From assembly GCA_000688615.1 (NCBI GenBank), contig JHVA01000001.1:4075001-4139000 (forward strand): a stretch of 64,000 nt of DNA, read 5' to 3'. Made by a program: the position numbers and the translations under genes. The notes below the pieces were generated by a model. The model saw only the letters and a program-made list of their open reading frames with translations, searched no databases and was not told the origin of the DNA. Origin of the DNA: Acidobacteriaceae bacterium KBS 146 (GTDB taxonomy: Bacteria > Acidobacteriota > Terriglobia > Terriglobales > Acidobacteriaceae). Below are positions 8,374 to 18,014 of this stretch, in pieces. The first letter of the stretch is position 1; each line of letters starts with the position of its first letter.

Positions 8374-9417
8374 CTATGTCCCGCTGCGGAGCTGGTCGAG
8401 GAGTTTTGTCACGGCACCGGAATCGATCGTCTGGGCGGCCAGCGCCACGCCGGTCGCCAAATCCGGCGAGAGATCAGCAGCAACCAGGACCGCCGCTGCG
8501 TTCAGCAGCACGATATCCCGTCGAGGGCCCTGTTCTCCTGAAAAGATAGCTGCAAGAATCGCGGCGTTCTCCTTCGCTCCACCTCCCGCAAGCGCACTCA
8601 TCGGTGCACGCTGCAGGCCAAATTCTTCCGGAGTAATGGTCGAAACCGTAACCACTCCGTTGCGGACTTCAGCCAGATGCGTCGGTCCGGAGATAGAGAT
8701 CTCGTCCAGTCCACGGATCGTCCCATCCGGGTCCTGGGCGGTCCCATGCACCACAAACGCATGACGGGTTCCTAACAGGGCCATCGTCTCCGCCACCAGC
8801 GCGACTGCGTCCTGTGCATACACACCCATCACCTGCGCGGAGGCTCCCGCAGGATTGGTGAGCGGCCCCAGCAGATTGAAGACGGTTCGCACCTTCAGGG
8901 CACGTCGCACCGGCATGACGGCCTTCATGGCCGGGTGCAGTGAGGGAGCGTGTAGAAAGGCGAAGCGATAACGGCGAAGGGTCTCGGAAGCATCCTCCGG
9001 GGAAAGATCGACCGGCACTCCCAGCGCCTCCAAAACATCCGCAGAGCCGCATTGCGAGGTGATGGCCCGATTGCCATGTTTTGCAATGGAGGCCCCCGCC
9101 GCGGCAGCCACGAGGGCCGCAGCGGTCGAGATGTTGAAGGTCCGGCTGGCATCTCCTCCAGTCCCGCAGGTGTCAACCAGCAAGGCCTGCTCCTCAGCGG
9201 AGAGTGGAACCCGTGTCACCGCGGCCCGCATCACGTCAACAAACCCGGCGACCTCTTCGGGCCTCTCACCCCGGGCAGCCAGCGCACCCACCAACGCGGC
9301 TATCTCTATGTCAACAAGCTCGCCCGCGAGAATCTGCTGCATCAGCTCGCGGGCCTGCTCTCGCGACAGGGTCGCGCGACCTTCAATGAGGTGTCGAAGA
9401 TGAGGCTGAAGGGACAT
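8374..9417 (-). CDS. trpD: Anthranilate phosphoribosyltransferase
   Basis: 347 aa. Shows the PRPP/metal loop DTCGTGGD, the FNISTAAALVAAAAG helix, KHGNRAITSQCGSADVLEALG, and the VRRALKVRTVFNLLGPLTNP block. It transfers phosphoribose from PRPP to anthranilate, the second step of tryptophan synthesis. Full length for the family. The other trp genes seen (trpG, trpE) lie some 54 kb away. The neighbours on either side are unrelated to tryptophan, so the gene is outside any local trp operon. Confidence 0.96.
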   Translation of the reverse strand: MSLQPHLRHLIEGRATLSREQARELMQQILAGELVDIEIAALVGALAARGERPEEVAGFVDVMRAAVTRVPLSAEEQALLVDTCGTGGDASRTFNISTAAALVAAAAGASIAKHGNRAITSQCGSADVLEALGVPVDLSPEDASETLRRYRFAFLHAPSLHPAMKAVMPVRRALKVRTVFNLLGPLTNPAGASAQVMGVYAQDAVALVAETMALLGTRHAFVVHGTAQDPDGTIRGLDEISISGPTHLAEVRNGVVTVSTITPEEFGLQRAPMSALAGGGAKENAAILAAIFSGEQGPRRDIVLLNAAAVLVAADLSPDLATGVALAAQTIDSGAVTKLLDQLRSGT

Positions 9418-9611
9418 AACTTAAGCCTAGCAGGAGTGAAATAACGCACCCGGATACAAGCGATAGTTTTCCACCTGTTCTGCGCCAACAGTGGTATTAA
9501 TGTACGCATATAAACCATGGCCGGTAGGCCTTCCTTAGACTTCGATTCCTTTTTCTCCGTATTGCGGGCCTTCAGTTTGCAATTCCCTCCGTGAGGATAG
9601 GAGCTACTCAA

Positions 9612-11024
9612 ATGAAATCGATTCCGAAGTTTTCCCATCGTGCGTGTCTTGCAGGTATTGCCGCGGTCGGCATCAGCGTTTCGGTCTCTGCTGCGGCGCA
9701 AGGCGCGCAGGAACCAGTGAAAAACAGCTATCTTCCTGTTACGGATTCGGAGACGTTTGCTGCGATTCACAGCCGCATGGTGGCTGCCAAGCCTGACATC
9801 ATGAAGCGTCAGATGGATCTTCTACAGGAACGCTATGACCTGAGCGACAGACCTGCGTCAGGTGTGGTGATGGATCGCGCGAAGCCGGTGCAGGAAGGTG
9901 TAAGGGTAAAACTGCCGCAGGGTGTGACCTGGAATCAGCTCGCCGGTCAAATGCCGGATCAGATTCGCGATCAGGGGACCTTTCCAAAGGGTTTTCTTCC
10001 CCTACCCCATGCCAACCATCCAGAAGGGGGTATGGTTTTTCCGAAGTCCGAGCTCGACGAACTCAATCGTCAGGAGGCACGTGATCTGACCCGATTCGAT
10101 CTCGATTTCGACATACCGGAGCGGTTTCTCGCTGAGTTTCCACCAGCAATCTATCTGACGACACGTCCTGACCTCGGCGACGTCTCCCAAGGCAAGCTCA
10201 TCACCATCGAAAACTTCTACGATGTGTTCAGCGGCATCCTGAATCCGAAACAACTCGAAGGTTTACGGCTCCTGCTGACCCCCTTTCCGCAGCAGCAATT
10301 CAACCAAACCAACGACCGGCGTTCGGATAAGCCGAGCCGTGGCGTGGCGTGTTTCGATTGCCACACGAATGGCGGAACGAACGGCGCTTTTCATCTGGTT
10401 GGAGATATCCGTCCCCAGGAGTTTCGGCACCGGATCGAGACCCCCGCTCTGCGCGGCGTCAACATACAGCGCCTGTTTGGTTCGCAGCGAGCCCTCAAAA
10501 CGGTCGAGGACTTTACGGAGTTCGAACAGAGAGCGGCTTACTTTGATGGCGATCCCGTGATCGCAACGAAGAAGGGGGTCAATGTGCTCGAGCGCGGCAG
10601 CCAGGTGCACTTCATGGCTGAGTTCCAGGAGATTCTCGACTTTCCGCCGGCCCCGAAGCTGATGTGGGATGGAAAGCTGGATCCGAAGCTGGCAACTCCC
10701 GCAGAGCTGCATGGGCAAGAGGTCTTCTTCAATAAAGGCCGGTGCGCGGAGTGCCACTCGGGGCCTTACTTCACCGACAACCTGATGCACGATCTTCATG
10801 CGGAGCGGTTCTACAAGCAGCACATGGAGAACGGCATGATGATGGCCCGCGATGGCGCGATCAAGACCTTCCCCCTGCGCGGCATCAAGGACACGCCACC
10901 GTATCTGCACGATGGACGTCTGTTGACGCTCGACGACACGGTGGAGTACTTCAACCTGGTGTTAGGAACCAAGCTGACGGAGCAGGAGAAGAAGGACCTG
11001 GTGGCCTTTATGCGTGCCTTGTAG
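9612..11024 (+). CDS. Di-heme cytochrome c peroxidase-like protein
   Basis: 470 aa from the ATG at 9612, chosen because AGGAG lies eight bases upstream; an in-frame GTG seven codons earlier lacks this. The signal peptide spans about 1-30, ending near SVSAAAQG. Two heme c sites are visible: CFDCH (about residue 247) and CAECH (about 378). The C-terminal FPLRGIKDTPPYLHDGR...TVEYFNLVLG block is typical of bacterial cytochrome c peroxidase/MauG proteins. Likely a periplasmic peroxidase or oxidase; the substrate cannot be told. Longer than classical CcpA, with an extra N-terminal region. Followed by a strong terminator. Confidence 0.82.
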   Translation: MKSIPKFSHRACLAGIAAVGISVSVSAAAQGAQEPVKNSYLPVTDSETFAAIHSRMVAAKPDIMKRQMDLLQERYDLSDRPASGVVMDRAKPVQEGVRVKLPQGVTWNQLAGQMPDQIRDQGTFPKGFLPLPHANHPEGGMVFPKSELDELNRQEARDLTRFDLDFDIPERFLAEFPPAIYLTTRPDLGDVSQGKLITIENFYDVFSGILNPKQLEGLRLLLTPFPQQQFNQTNDRRSDKPSRGVACFDCHTNGGTNGAFHLVGDIRPQEFRHRIETPALRGVNIQRLFGSQRALKTVEDFTEFEQRAAYFDGDPVIATKKGVNVLERGSQVHFMAEFQEILDFPPAPKLMWDGKLDPKLATPAELHGQEVFFNKGRCAECHSGPYFTDNLMHDLHAERFYKQHMENGMMMARDGAIKTFPLRGIKDTPPYLHDGRLLTLDDTVEYFNLVLGTKLTEQEKKDLVAFMRAL

Positions 11025-11061
11025 GCGACGAGATGCTTGAACAGAAGGGATGTTGAAAGAG

Positions 11062-11090
11062 AAAACCCGCTCCGTTATAGAGCGGGTTTT
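11062..11090 (+). terminator. Rho-independent terminator after the peroxidase gene
   Basis: AAAACCCGCTC-loop-GAGCGGGTTTT: an 11-base perfect stem with a 7-base loop and terminal T-run, 37 bases past the stop. The A-run on the other arm lets it also serve the minus-strand gene ending at 11134. Confidence 0.9.
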
Positions 11091-11133
11091 CATTGACGTC
11101 ATCGTAGTGTCAGAACGATGACGGCCGTGAGCA

Positions 11134-11790
11134 TCAGTATTTTGTTACCGTGCGCTCGGTTGGTGGGACAACCTCGCGCCCGGAGGCAAGAGTCGCCTCG
11201 GTTGAGGCAGGCTTGAGCGAGGCCGATTCCGACAGATTGCCGAAGGTCTCACGACCACCCGTCTTATCGGCGGACGCCTCGCTGGTGGACGCGATATCAC
11301 GGGCTCCGGTGGCTTTGAGGCTGGCCTTGGCCGCATCAATCTGCTCTGAGGTGTCGCAGTGAACCGACAGCAGGGTTCCGCCACCTTTAACCGCCCCTTC
11401 ATATCGTTTCGCTTCGTACTCAGGAATGCCCATGCCGACGAGCGCTCCGACGATACCGCCTACGGCCCCACCGACTCCAACACCGGCAAGGGTTGCCATG
11501 ATCGGGCCCGCAGCGATAAGCGGACCGACCCCAGGGATTGCGAGCGCGCCGATACCGGCGAGTAGTCCGAGCGTGCCGCCGACAACTCCACCCGTGGTCG
11601 CGCCGGTGGCTGTTCCCTCGGGAGCTTTCGTGCTCTTTTCGTGGGCGAAGGCGCGGGTGCTCTCATCATCGGGAAGAAGGACGGAGATAGAAGAGTTTGA
11701 AAACCCGTTGCTGATCAGATGATCAACGGCTGCCTCAGCCGTGCCAGGGGTAGCGTAAATTCCGAAGACTGCGGTGTTTTTGCTGGACAT
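11134..11790 (-). CDS. General stress protein with glycine-zipper membrane segment
   Basis: About 218 aa from the ATG at 11790 (MSSKNTAVFGIY), which has GGGAG upstream. The N-terminal domain (AVFGIYATPGTAEAAVDHLI) resembles the general stress protein 17M/YflT fold. The middle (about 70-130) is a Gly/Ala-rich hydrophobic zipper (GGVVGGTLGLLAGIGALAIP) that probably inserts in the membrane. A ferredoxin-like half follows (GGTLLSVHCDTSEQIDAA), then a disordered polar tail. Such proteins are usually stress-induced, but no direct activity is known. Shares a terminator region with the convergent peroxidase gene and lies downstream of the BON protein on the same strand. Confidence 0.7.
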   Translation of the reverse strand: MSSKNTAVFGIYATPGTAEAAVDHLISNGFSNSSISVLLPDDESTRAFAHEKSTKAPEGTATGATTGGVVGGTLGLLAGIGALAIPGVGPLIAAGPIMATLAGVGVGGAVGGIVGALVGMGIPEYEAKRYEGAVKGGGTLLSVHCDTSEQIDAAKASLKATGARDIASTSEASADKTGGRETFGNLSESASLKPASTEATLASGREVVPPTERTVTKY

Positions 11791-11853
11791 CGTAAAACTC
11801 CCATCTGCATATCTGCAGTGATTGTGGACGTGCATTGAAAACGTAGAATCGAT

Positions 11854-12246
11854 CTACTGTTTGACAGTGATTTTGTCGGTGACTTTGTCGGCCGAGACGA
11901 TGCTGGAGGCGTAGGAAATTACCTTTTGCTTCTCGTCTTCGGACTTGACTGGACCTTTAAGCGTGACGGTTCCGTTCCGCACGATGATTTTTACGTTATG
12001 AGCATAGGTCGACAGGTCTTTATCTGCCATGATCGACTTGCGAATTTGAGCAGCAGTATCGACATCAGTGCGACTGTTTGTCTGATCATCGGCAGTCTTG
12101 GAGTGGCTCTTGTTTTGTTTGGAATTGTCGGGAGCAGTTTGTGCAGAGGTAGACTGTGCAAACGAATGCTGAGAATCGAGAGTCCCAAGAAAGCACAGAA
12201 ATGCGGTCGCAGCTAGCGCTGCTGGGGTGAAACGCTTCGAGATCAT
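11854..12246 (-). CDS. Secreted BON-domain protein
   Basis: About 130 aa from the ATG at 12246. The signal peptide is clear (MISKRFTPAALAATAFLCFLG...FAQS). A polar linker follows, then one BON domain over the last 70 residues: AAQIRKSIMADKDL, then NVKIIVRNGTVTLKGPV and ADKVTDKITV. BON domains bind phospholipid or act in osmotic-shock proteins such as OsmY. Periplasmic location is inferred from the signal. The frame extends 81 codons upstream without family likeness, so the signal peptide decides the start. The adjacent general stress protein gene follows 63 bases downstream. Confidence 0.82.
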   Translation of the reverse strand: MISKRFTPAALAATAFLCFLGTLDSQHSFAQSTSAQTAPDNSKQNKSHSKTADDQTNSRTDVDTAAQIRKSIMADKDLSTYAHNVKIIVRNGTVTLKGPVKSEDEKQKVISYASSIVSADKVTDKITVKQ

Positions 12247-12479
12247 GAGGAGATTGCCTTTCGGGAAAACGGATGTTTCCGAACTGCCGGGCCGCCGATC
12301 GAGGGGGAAATACTTACTCGGTCCCGTTGTTGCAGTCAATAGTTGTGATGAGGAAGCCCGTAATGGAGTTGTCCTATGGACAGACGGAAGAGACAGGGTG
12401 GAGGCAGTTAGCTGCTGAGGGGAAGAATGGACGAATACGAGTGCGCGAACGATAACCGCACCATTGTTCGCGTTTCGCA

Positions 12480-12509
12480 TTGCGGGCACTTATCGGGGTT
12501 CGCTACACT
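12480..12509 (+). promoter_or_regulatory. Possible sigma-70 promoter of sucCD
   Basis: TTGCGG (12480-12485), an 18-base spacer, then TACACT (12504-12509), 22 bases before the sucC ATG. Both hexamers match the consensus at four of six positions. It is the best pair seen in the 286-base spacer between the divergent BON gene and sucC. Confidence 0.4.
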
Positions 12510-12531
12510 TCTCGCGCGGGCGGAATAATCT

Positions 12532-13710
12532 ATGAAAATTCACGAGTATCAGGCAAAAGAGATTCTGCGGAAGTATGGTGTGCCGGTTCCAGGCGGCGAG
12601 ATGGTTCAGACGCTGGAAGAGGCCGACAGAGCCGCCAAAGACCTTTTCGATAAGGGCAATGCGGTGGTGGTAGTCAAGGCGCAGATCCATGCCGGAGGCC
12701 GCGGCAAGGGCGGCGGCGTGAAGGTCGTCAAGTCGCTCGAGGACTCCTCAAAGGCTGCGAAAGCCATTCTTGGAATGCAGTTGGTGACCCATCAGACTGG
12801 CTCGCAGGGCCAGAAGGTTCAGCGACTGCTGGTCGAGGAAGGTTCAGCAATCGACCGCGAGCTGTATCTTGGCATCGTGCTCGACCGCGCTGCAGCCCGC
12901 CTCGTCTTTATGGCGTCGCAGGCCGGTGGCATGGAGATCGAAGAGGTCGCCCACGCCACACCGGAGAAGATCTACAAGGAATACATCGATCCTGCGGTTG
13001 GATTTCAGCCCTATCAGGCGCGCAGCCTGGCGTTCAAGCTGGATCTGAAGCCAACGCAGATCAGTCAGGCGACCTCATTCATGCTGGGCCTGTATAAGGC
13101 CTTCATTGAGACGGATTCGACCCTGATGGAGATCAATCCCTTCATCACGACCAAGGACGACAAGCTCTTGGCCCTCGACTGCAAGATCAACTTCGATGAC
13201 AACGCGATGTTCCGCCACAAAGACCTGAAGGAACTGCGCGACCTGTCGGAAGAAGATCCGCTCGAAGTAGAGGCTTCAAAGTTTGCGCTGAACTACATCA
13301 AGCTCGATGGCTCGATTGCCTGCATGGTCAACGGAGCCGGTCTGGCGATGGCGACGATGGACATCATCGAGTACGCGGGGGGCAACGCCGCAAACTTCCT
13401 CGATGTGGGCGGTGGCGCTAACCAGGAGCAGATCGAGAACGCATTCGGCATCCTGCTGAGCGATCCCAATGTGAAGGCGATCTTCATCAATATCTTCGGC
13501 GGAATTCTGCGCGTCGATGTCTTGGCAACGGCGGTCGTCGCTGCGGCGAAGAAGCTGAATGTGCAGTTGCCCATCATCCTCCGCCTGGAAGGAACCAACG
13601 TCGAAGAGGGCCGCAAGATTCTTGCAGAGTCCGGACTCAAGTTCAGTGTGGGGGCAACAATGAAGGAAGCTGCTGATCTGGCTGTCGCAGCCGCGAAAGG
13701 TGGTAAGTAA
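12532..13710 (+). CDS. sucC: Succinyl-CoA synthetase beta subunit (ADP-forming)
   Basis: 392 aa. N-terminal ATP-grasp: [20 protein letters not shown], then [18 protein letters not shown]. The C-terminal CoA-ligase half includes [23 protein letters not shown] and [13 protein letters not shown]. With SucD it converts succinyl-CoA, ADP and phosphate to succinate, ATP and CoA in the TCA cycle. The stop overlaps the sucD start by one base (TAATG), so the two subunits are coupled. Full length. Confidence 0.97.
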   Translation: MKIHEYQAKEILRKYGVPVPGGEMVQTLEEADRAAKDLFDKGNAVVVVKAQIHAGGRGKGGGVKVVKSLEDSSKAAKAILGMQLVTHQTGSQGQKVQRLLVEEGSAIDRELYLGIVLDRAAARLVFMASQAGGMEIEEVAHATPEKIYKEYIDPAVGFQPYQARSLAFKLDLKPTQISQATSFMLGLYKAFIETDSTLMEINPFITTKDDKLLALDCKINFDDNAMFRHKDLKELRDLSEEDPLEVEASKFALNYIKLDGSIACMVNGAGLAMATMDIIEYAGGNAANFLDVGGGANQEQIENAFGILLSDPNVKAIFINIFGGILRVDVLATAVVAAAKKLNVQLPIILRLEGTNVEEGRKILAESGLKFSVGATMKEAADLAVAAAKGGK

Positions 13711-14585
13711 TGGCGGTTCTGGTCGATAAAAACACGCGGCTGATTGTGCAGGGCATCACTGGGCGGGAAGGTACGTTCCACGCAAAGGCCTGCGCCGAGT
13801 ACGGTACCAAAGTTGTGGGTGGAGTAACGCCGGGTAAGGGTGGCACGACTCACGAGGGTTGGCCGGTCTTCAATACCGTCGAAGAGGCGGTTAAGGAGAC
13901 AGGCGCCAACGTTACCGTGATCTTTGTGCCCCCTCCCTTCGCGGCGGACGGAATTCTTGAAGCCACAGCAGCCGAGATCCCCCTCATCATCTGCATCACG
14001 GAAGGTATTCCGGTGCTGGATATGGTCAAGACCTGGGAGGTCGTCCGGCAGTCGAAGTCCCGCCTGATCGGCCCCAATTGCCCCGGAGTCATCTCTCCCG
14101 GCAAGGCAAAAGTGGGTATCATGCCCGGCCGTATCCATAAGGAAGGGAGCGTCGGCATCGTATCGAAGTCGGGAACCCTGACCTACGAGGCTGTCTATCA
14201 GTTGACCCAGCGCGGCATCGGCCAGTCAACGGCAATCGGTATCGGCGGTGACCCAATCATCGGAACCACTCACATCGATGCGTTGAAGCTGCTGAACGAG
14301 GATCCTGAAACCGAGGCCATCATCATGATCGGAGAGATCGGTGGAACTGCGGAAGAAGCCGCGGCGAAATATATCAAGGAGAACGTGAAGAAGCCGGTCG
14401 TCGGCTTTATCGCCGGCCAGACGGCTCCCCCAGGACGCCGCATGGGACATGCCGGAGCGATCATCTCCGGTGGTGAAGGAACCGCTGCCGAGAAGATGAA
14501 GGCGATGACCGCGGCAGGAATCACCGTCGTGAAGTCACCGGCCGAAATCGGCGACGCCATGGCCAAGGTGCTCGGCAAAGCCTGA
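13710..14585 (+). CDS. sucD: Succinyl-CoA synthetase alpha subunit
   Basis: 291 aa. It has [14 protein letters not shown], the CoA-binding Rossmann part ([14 protein letters not shown]), [33 protein letters not shown] and [14 protein letters not shown] with the catalytic phosphohistidine (GHAGA). Forms the heterodimer or tetramer with SucC. Second and last gene of the pair; a terminator follows 19 bases past the stop. Confidence 0.97.
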   Translation: MAVLVDKNTRLIVQGITGREGTFHAKACAEYGTKVVGGVTPGKGGTTHEGWPVFNTVEEAVKETGANVTVIFVPPPFAADGILEATAAEIPLIICITEGIPVLDMVKTWEVVRQSKSRLIGPNCPGVISPGKAKVGIMPGRIHKEGSVGIVSKSGTLTYEAVYQLTQRGIGQSTAIGIGGDPIIGTTHIDALKLLNEDPETEAIIMIGEIGGTAEEAAAKYIKENVKKPVVGFIAGQTAPPGRRMGHAGAIISGGEGTAAEKMKAMTAAGITVVKSPAEIGDAMAKVLGKA

Positions 14586-14604
14586 CCCGTTCAACTTCGC
14601 AGAC

Positions 14605-14637
14605 GAGGCACGGTCTTCTGGCCGTGCCTCTTCGTTT
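14605..14637 (+). terminator. Terminator of sucCD
   Basis: GAGGCACGG-TCTTCTGG-CCGTGCCTC, a nine-base perfect stem, followed by TTCGTTTT. Begins 19 bases after the sucD stop. Confidence 0.85.
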
Positions 14638-14693
14638 TGCAGACTATATAGAATGCAACGTTTCGAACGAAACCGCTGGTTTATATAAAAAGT

Positions 14694-14749
14694 GTCATCC
14701 TGAGCGAAGGGCCGCGCTTTTGCGGTCCGAAGTCGAAGGATCTGCGGTT
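14694..14749. repeat. Interspersed repeat, GTCATCCTGAGCG...GAAGGATCTGCGG type
   Basis: Begins GTCATCCTGAGCGAAGG and ends AGTCGAAGGATCTGCGG, with GCGGTCCGAAGTCGAAGGA internally. A close relative lies at 63380-63422 in this window. Translated, this repeat gives the familiar spurious 'CHPER...SEVEGS' peptides, so the open frame across it (14624-14875) is not a gene. Confidence 0.8.
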
Positions 14750-14774
14750 ACCCGGCACAGATGCAAGCCGGTCA

Positions 14775-14936
14775 TCACCGCTGCTGGCGCCGGTAGAAAA
14801 AACCTGCGGCCAGAAAGACCATCGCTACCAGGAAGGCCAGCTGGGCGTGCTGGGTGGAACGGTAGTGAAGGCTGATGAAGCCATCCACTAACCATGCAGC
14901 AAAGCCGACGAACCAGATCCATGCGAAATTTCGCAT
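14775..14936 (-). CDS. Small two-helix membrane protein, hypothetical
   Basis: 53 aa from the ATG at 14936 (MRNFAWIWFVGF). Two hydrophobic segments (about 4-20 and 28-44) are joined by a short polar loop (HYRSTQHAQ) and end in a basic tail (YRRQQR), a common topology for small inner-membrane proteins. No family recognised. It lies convergent to sucCD and divergent from ndk, and ends within about 25 bases of an interspersed repeat. Coding character is plausible but unproven. Confidence 0.5.
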   Translation of the reverse strand: MRNFAWIWFVGFAAWLVDGFISLHYRSTQHAQLAFLVAMVFLAAGFFYRRQQR

Positions 14937-15038
14937 AGGGCTATGATGCACCCGAAACGGCCCCGCGAGCATGTTTCAGGGAACTTTCACATCGGTGCTT
15001 TACACTGGTAAGGCATAAAAACAGCAAGGAGAACAACG

Positions 15039-15455
15039 TTGTCACAGCGCACATTCAGCATTATCAAGCCCGACGCAGTCAAAAAAGGACACGCCGGCGC
15101 GATCCTGGCCGAGATCGAAAAGGCCGGATTCAAGATTGTTTCCATTAAGAAAGTTTCCATCTCCAAAGCTCAGGCCGAGGGCTTCTACTACGTCCACAAG
15201 GAGCGTCCGTTCTTTGGTGAGCTGACCGAGTTCATGTCCAGCGGCCCGATCTTCCCAATGGTGCTCGAGAAGGACAATGCCATCGCCGATCTCCGCAAGC
15301 TGATGGGCGCTACCAACCCGGCCCAGGCCGAAGAGGGAACCATCCGCAAGAAATTTGCAGCTTCGATCGGGGAAAACGCGATCCACGGCTCGGATGCCGA
15401 AGAGACAGCGGCATTTGAGATCGGCTATTTCTTTGCCGGTTTCGAGCTGAAGTAA
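15039..15455 (+). CDS. ndk: Nucleoside diphosphate kinase
   Basis: 138 aa with a TTG start, decided by AAGGAG eight bases upstream. N-terminal [12 protein letters not shown] and the catalytic-His stretch are visible: the family NxxHGSDS motif appears as [12 protein letters not shown] with the phosphorylated His. Transfers the gamma-phosphate between nucleoside tri- and diphosphates. Monocistronic, with a strong terminator right after it. Confidence 0.96.
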   Translation: MSQRTFSIIKPDAVKKGHAGAILAEIEKAGFKIVSIKKVSISKAQAEGFYYVHKERPFFGELTEFMSSGPIFPMVLEKDNAIADLRKLMGATNPAQAEEGTIRKKFAASIGENAIHGSDAEETAAFEIGYFFAGFELK

Positions 15456-15471
15456 CGAATTTAGGGACAAG

Positions 15472-15516
15472 AAAAACGGCGGTTGGGGTTCAAAAAACCC
15501 TAACCGCCGTTTTCGT
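15472..15516. terminator. Strong bidirectional terminator between ndk and SGNH hydrolase
   Basis: AAAACGGCGGTTGGGGTT-CAAAAAA-CCCTAACCGCCGTTTT: a stem of about 16 pairs with one mismatch, A-run on one side and T-run on the other. It serves ndk (plus strand) and the convergent hydrolase gene (minus strand). Confidence 0.92.
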
Positions 15517-15533
15517 TTTTGGTGGTTACGCGC

Positions 15534-16739
15534 TTATTTTGTGAAGAGCTTCAGATCGATCGAATTTCCCATCGCCTTATACCCCGCATCGCTCGGATGG
15601 AGGTGGTCTCCACCATCGGCTGCAGCGGAAAAGGCTGATGGATTTGCCGGATCCTGGGTGGCCTTGTCGAAGTCGACGAAACCATCCAGCTCCTTGCTGG
15701 TGCGGATCCACTGGTTGACAGCCTGACGCATCGCTTCACCGGCGGGCGAGGAGTATTTTGCTCCAACATAAGGGGTTAGGGTCGCTCCGTAGACCTTGAT
15801 CCCATGCGTATGGGCACGGGCGGCGAGTTGGCTGAGCCCGGCGATCAGGTCCTCGGCCGAGACGACGTCATAGGGTTTGACCGGATCCTGGGCGTGTCCG
15901 ATGTCGTTGATGCTCTCGAGGATGAGGAGGTATTTCACGCCCGCCTGTGCCAGGACGTCGCGATCGAAACGGGCGAGGGCGCTGGGACCGGTGTTGTCAT
16001 GAAGGACGCGGTTTCCGCCGATGCCCTCGTTCAGGACGCCGAGTCTTCTGGTCTTCTTCTCCGCCTGAAGCCGCTGGGCGAGGATGTCGGGCCAGCGCTG
16101 GTTGGTGTTCCGGGTGCTGCGCGCTCCATCGGTGATGGAATCTCCGAAGGCGACGATGGCGCCCGCCTTGTCGTCGGCTCGAACGTCAATTCCCTTGAGG
16201 AAAGGCCAGTCGGTGATCTCGGTGGGGGTTTCGAGCGACTTGGCGCCGGCGACGCTTCCCGGAGCCGTGTAGCTGGTCTGGTCGGCGAAGCCGTGGTGGG
16301 TGGCCTGCTCGATGGGCTGGGCGGGAACCACGAAGCTGACGGCAACGTCTGAGAGCGGGGACAGCTTGAGGGCGATGGGGTCGCTGACGGCCAGGGCTCC
16401 TGCGGGGAGGGTGACCGACGGCCGACCGCTGAAGGTTACGGGGCGGGCGTTGGCGACGTCGATCTCGCTGCCCTGGGTGCGGGGCGCCACATAGGCGGAG
16501 TTGATGGTGAGCGGGGCCAGGCCGAACTCGTTGGTCAGGATAATGCGGGCGGTATCGCCTCCGAGGGAGATGTGGACGATCTCACGATAGGTGGTCTCGG
16601 CAGCGCCGTATTTGGCTTCCGGATTAGGAAGGGCGACGGGGGAGGTTGCCCAGGTTCCGACCCAGTGGTCGGCGGCAAGTGCGGGGACGGAGAGAAGCGA
16701 AGCGAGGCAGGCGGTGACGGCGAGGTGACGCAGGTTCAT
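15534..16739 (-). CDS. Secreted SGNH/GDSL-family hydrolase (lipase/esterase type)
   Basis: 401 aa, signal peptide about 1-22. The N-terminal beta-sandwich-like part (HWVGTWATSPVA) is followed by the SGNH domain. Block I is VAFGDSITDG (nucleophile Ser about 201), block II is GIGGNRVLHD, block III ESINDIGH, and block V DHLHPSDAGY with the catalytic Asp-His. The family acts on esters of sugars or lipids; the extracellular substrate is unknown. The 'TWATSP' N terminus is shared with large secreted GDSL proteins of plant-material degraders. Ends at the bidirectional terminator after ndk. Confidence 0.9.
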   Translation of the reverse strand: MNLRHLAVTACLASLLSVPALAADHWVGTWATSPVALPNPEAKYGAAETTYREIVHISLGGDTARIILTNEFGLAPLTINSAYVAPRTQGSEIDVANARPVTFSGRPSVTLPAGALAVSDPIALKLSPLSDVAVSFVVPAQPIEQATHHGFADQTSYTAPGSVAGAKSLETPTEITDWPFLKGIDVRADDKAGAIVAFGDSITDGARSTRNTNQRWPDILAQRLQAEKKTRRLGVLNEGIGGNRVLHDNTGPSALARFDRDVLAQAGVKYLLILESINDIGHAQDPVKPYDVVSAEDLIAGLSQLAARAHTHGIKVYGATLTPYVGAKYSSPAGEAMRQAVNQWIRTSKELDGFVDFDKATQDPANPSAFSAAADGGDHLHPSDAGYKAMGNSIDLKLFTK

Positions 16740-16990
16740 GAACTTCCTTTCGCAGAGAAGTGGGACGGGATCATGGTAATGCAGGGGGGATGGTTACAGC
16801 GCACAAGCAGCCATGGAAGTGTTTGTTGCACGGTGCTGAGTGCATCGCCTCCCGGTCTCGACCGAGCTGCTAGATTCAGGATATCTGCGTTGCTTCACGC
16901 AAAGCGAAATGGAGGAGTTGCCCATGGAATGGTTTACTGATTGCTCCTCCCCCTGTGCTCTAATTCTTCGATAGGGAGCGCCTATCACGC

Positions 16991-17908
16991 ATGGAACTGC
17001 GACACCTTCGCTACTTCACTGCGGTCGTCCAGTGGAAGGGATATCGCGAGGCTTCGCGTCATTTGTATGTTGCCCAGCCTTCCATCAGTGAAGCCGTGTC
17101 TGATCTCGAGAGTGAACTAGGGATCAAGCTTTTTTATCGCGAAGGCCGCGCAGCGCGGCTTACTTCGGAAGGACAGGTCTTCTATGAGGAGGCTCTCAAG
17201 ACGCTTGCGCAGGCAGAGCAGTCCATCGCAACCGCCCGGCGCGCTGCCAAGGGAGAGATTGGAAGGCTAGGCATTGGCTTCATGGGTTTTGCCACTTCGC
17301 CCTTTCTTCCTGATCTGCTGCGTAAATACAAGGCTCGCCATCCCGGGGTCGCGTTGCGTCTGGAAGAAAACGTACCCAGCGGACAGGACCTCGCATTCGA
17401 CCGCAGAGAGATCGATATTGGATTTACGCGTCCGCCTTCGGCCGACCGCAGCTCGGCCTATGATTCGCTTCTTCTCTTCCGAGAGCCACTGGTCGTAGCG
17501 CTTCCCAAGACCCGGAAGGTGAGAGCTAAGCGCCTTCGTATCGCGGACCTTGCAGGCGAGCGCATCGTTACCTTTCGACGCTCAAGCTCGCCCGAGGTCT
17601 TCGACACGATCATTCGCGTCTGCAATGACAATGGCTTTTCGCCACGGCTCCATAATGAGCTGAATAATATGCATTCCGTGCTGTCTACCGTGGAAGCGGA
17701 CGATGGAGTGGCCATTGTTACCGCATCGGCCCGCAATCTGCGGGCGGAGAACGTTTCCTTCTTCCGGTTGCAGCCTGATGACGTTCGGATCGACTTCGTC
17801 GCCACATGGAGGAAGGAGGAACCTTCGGTTGCATTAAAGCTATTTTTGCAGTTGCTCAAGGAAGAGCTACCAGCCATCAGTCGAACAATGCGCTATTTGG
17901 ACCGATAG
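16991..17908 (+). CDS. LysR-family transcriptional regulator
   Basis: 305 aa. Classic N-terminal winged HTH: MELRHLRYFTAVVQW...SRHLYVAQPSISEAVSDLE, then the periplasmic-binding-like effector domain from about residue 90 (GRLGIGFMGFATSPFLPDLL). It sits 107 bases upstream of the SDR-RidA-NMO operon on the same strand, with the divergent SGNH gene 252 bases behind it. Location suggests it controls the downstream genes, possibly in response to a small organic acid or aromatic; the effector is unknown. Confidence 0.93.
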   Translation: MELRHLRYFTAVVQWKGYREASRHLYVAQPSISEAVSDLESELGIKLFYREGRAARLTSEGQVFYEEALKTLAQAEQSIATARRAAKGEIGRLGIGFMGFATSPFLPDLLRKYKARHPGVALRLEENVPSGQDLAFDRREIDIGFTRPPSADRSSAYDSLLLFREPLVVALPKTRKVRAKRLRIADLAGERIVTFRRSSSPEVFDTIIRVCNDNGFSPRLHNELNNMHSVLSTVEADDGVAIVTASARNLRAENVSFFRLQPDDVRIDFVATWRKEEPSVALKLFLQLLKEELPAISRTMRYLDR

Positions 17909-18014
17909 TTAATTCCGATCACTTGATCGGAAGATGCGACGAATCGCGATCACCCGGAAGTGAATCTTTATTGGTGTGCGGCAACAAGAGCCGTCGGCCA
18001 AAAGGAGGCTGAAC

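Noticed and set aside
13293..14138. 281-codon minus-strand open frame
   Set aside because: Antisense to the sucC/sucD junction.
14624..14875. Plus-strand open frame with CHPERRAALLRSEVEGS
   Set aside because: Arises from an interspersed repeat; no start signal and no family.
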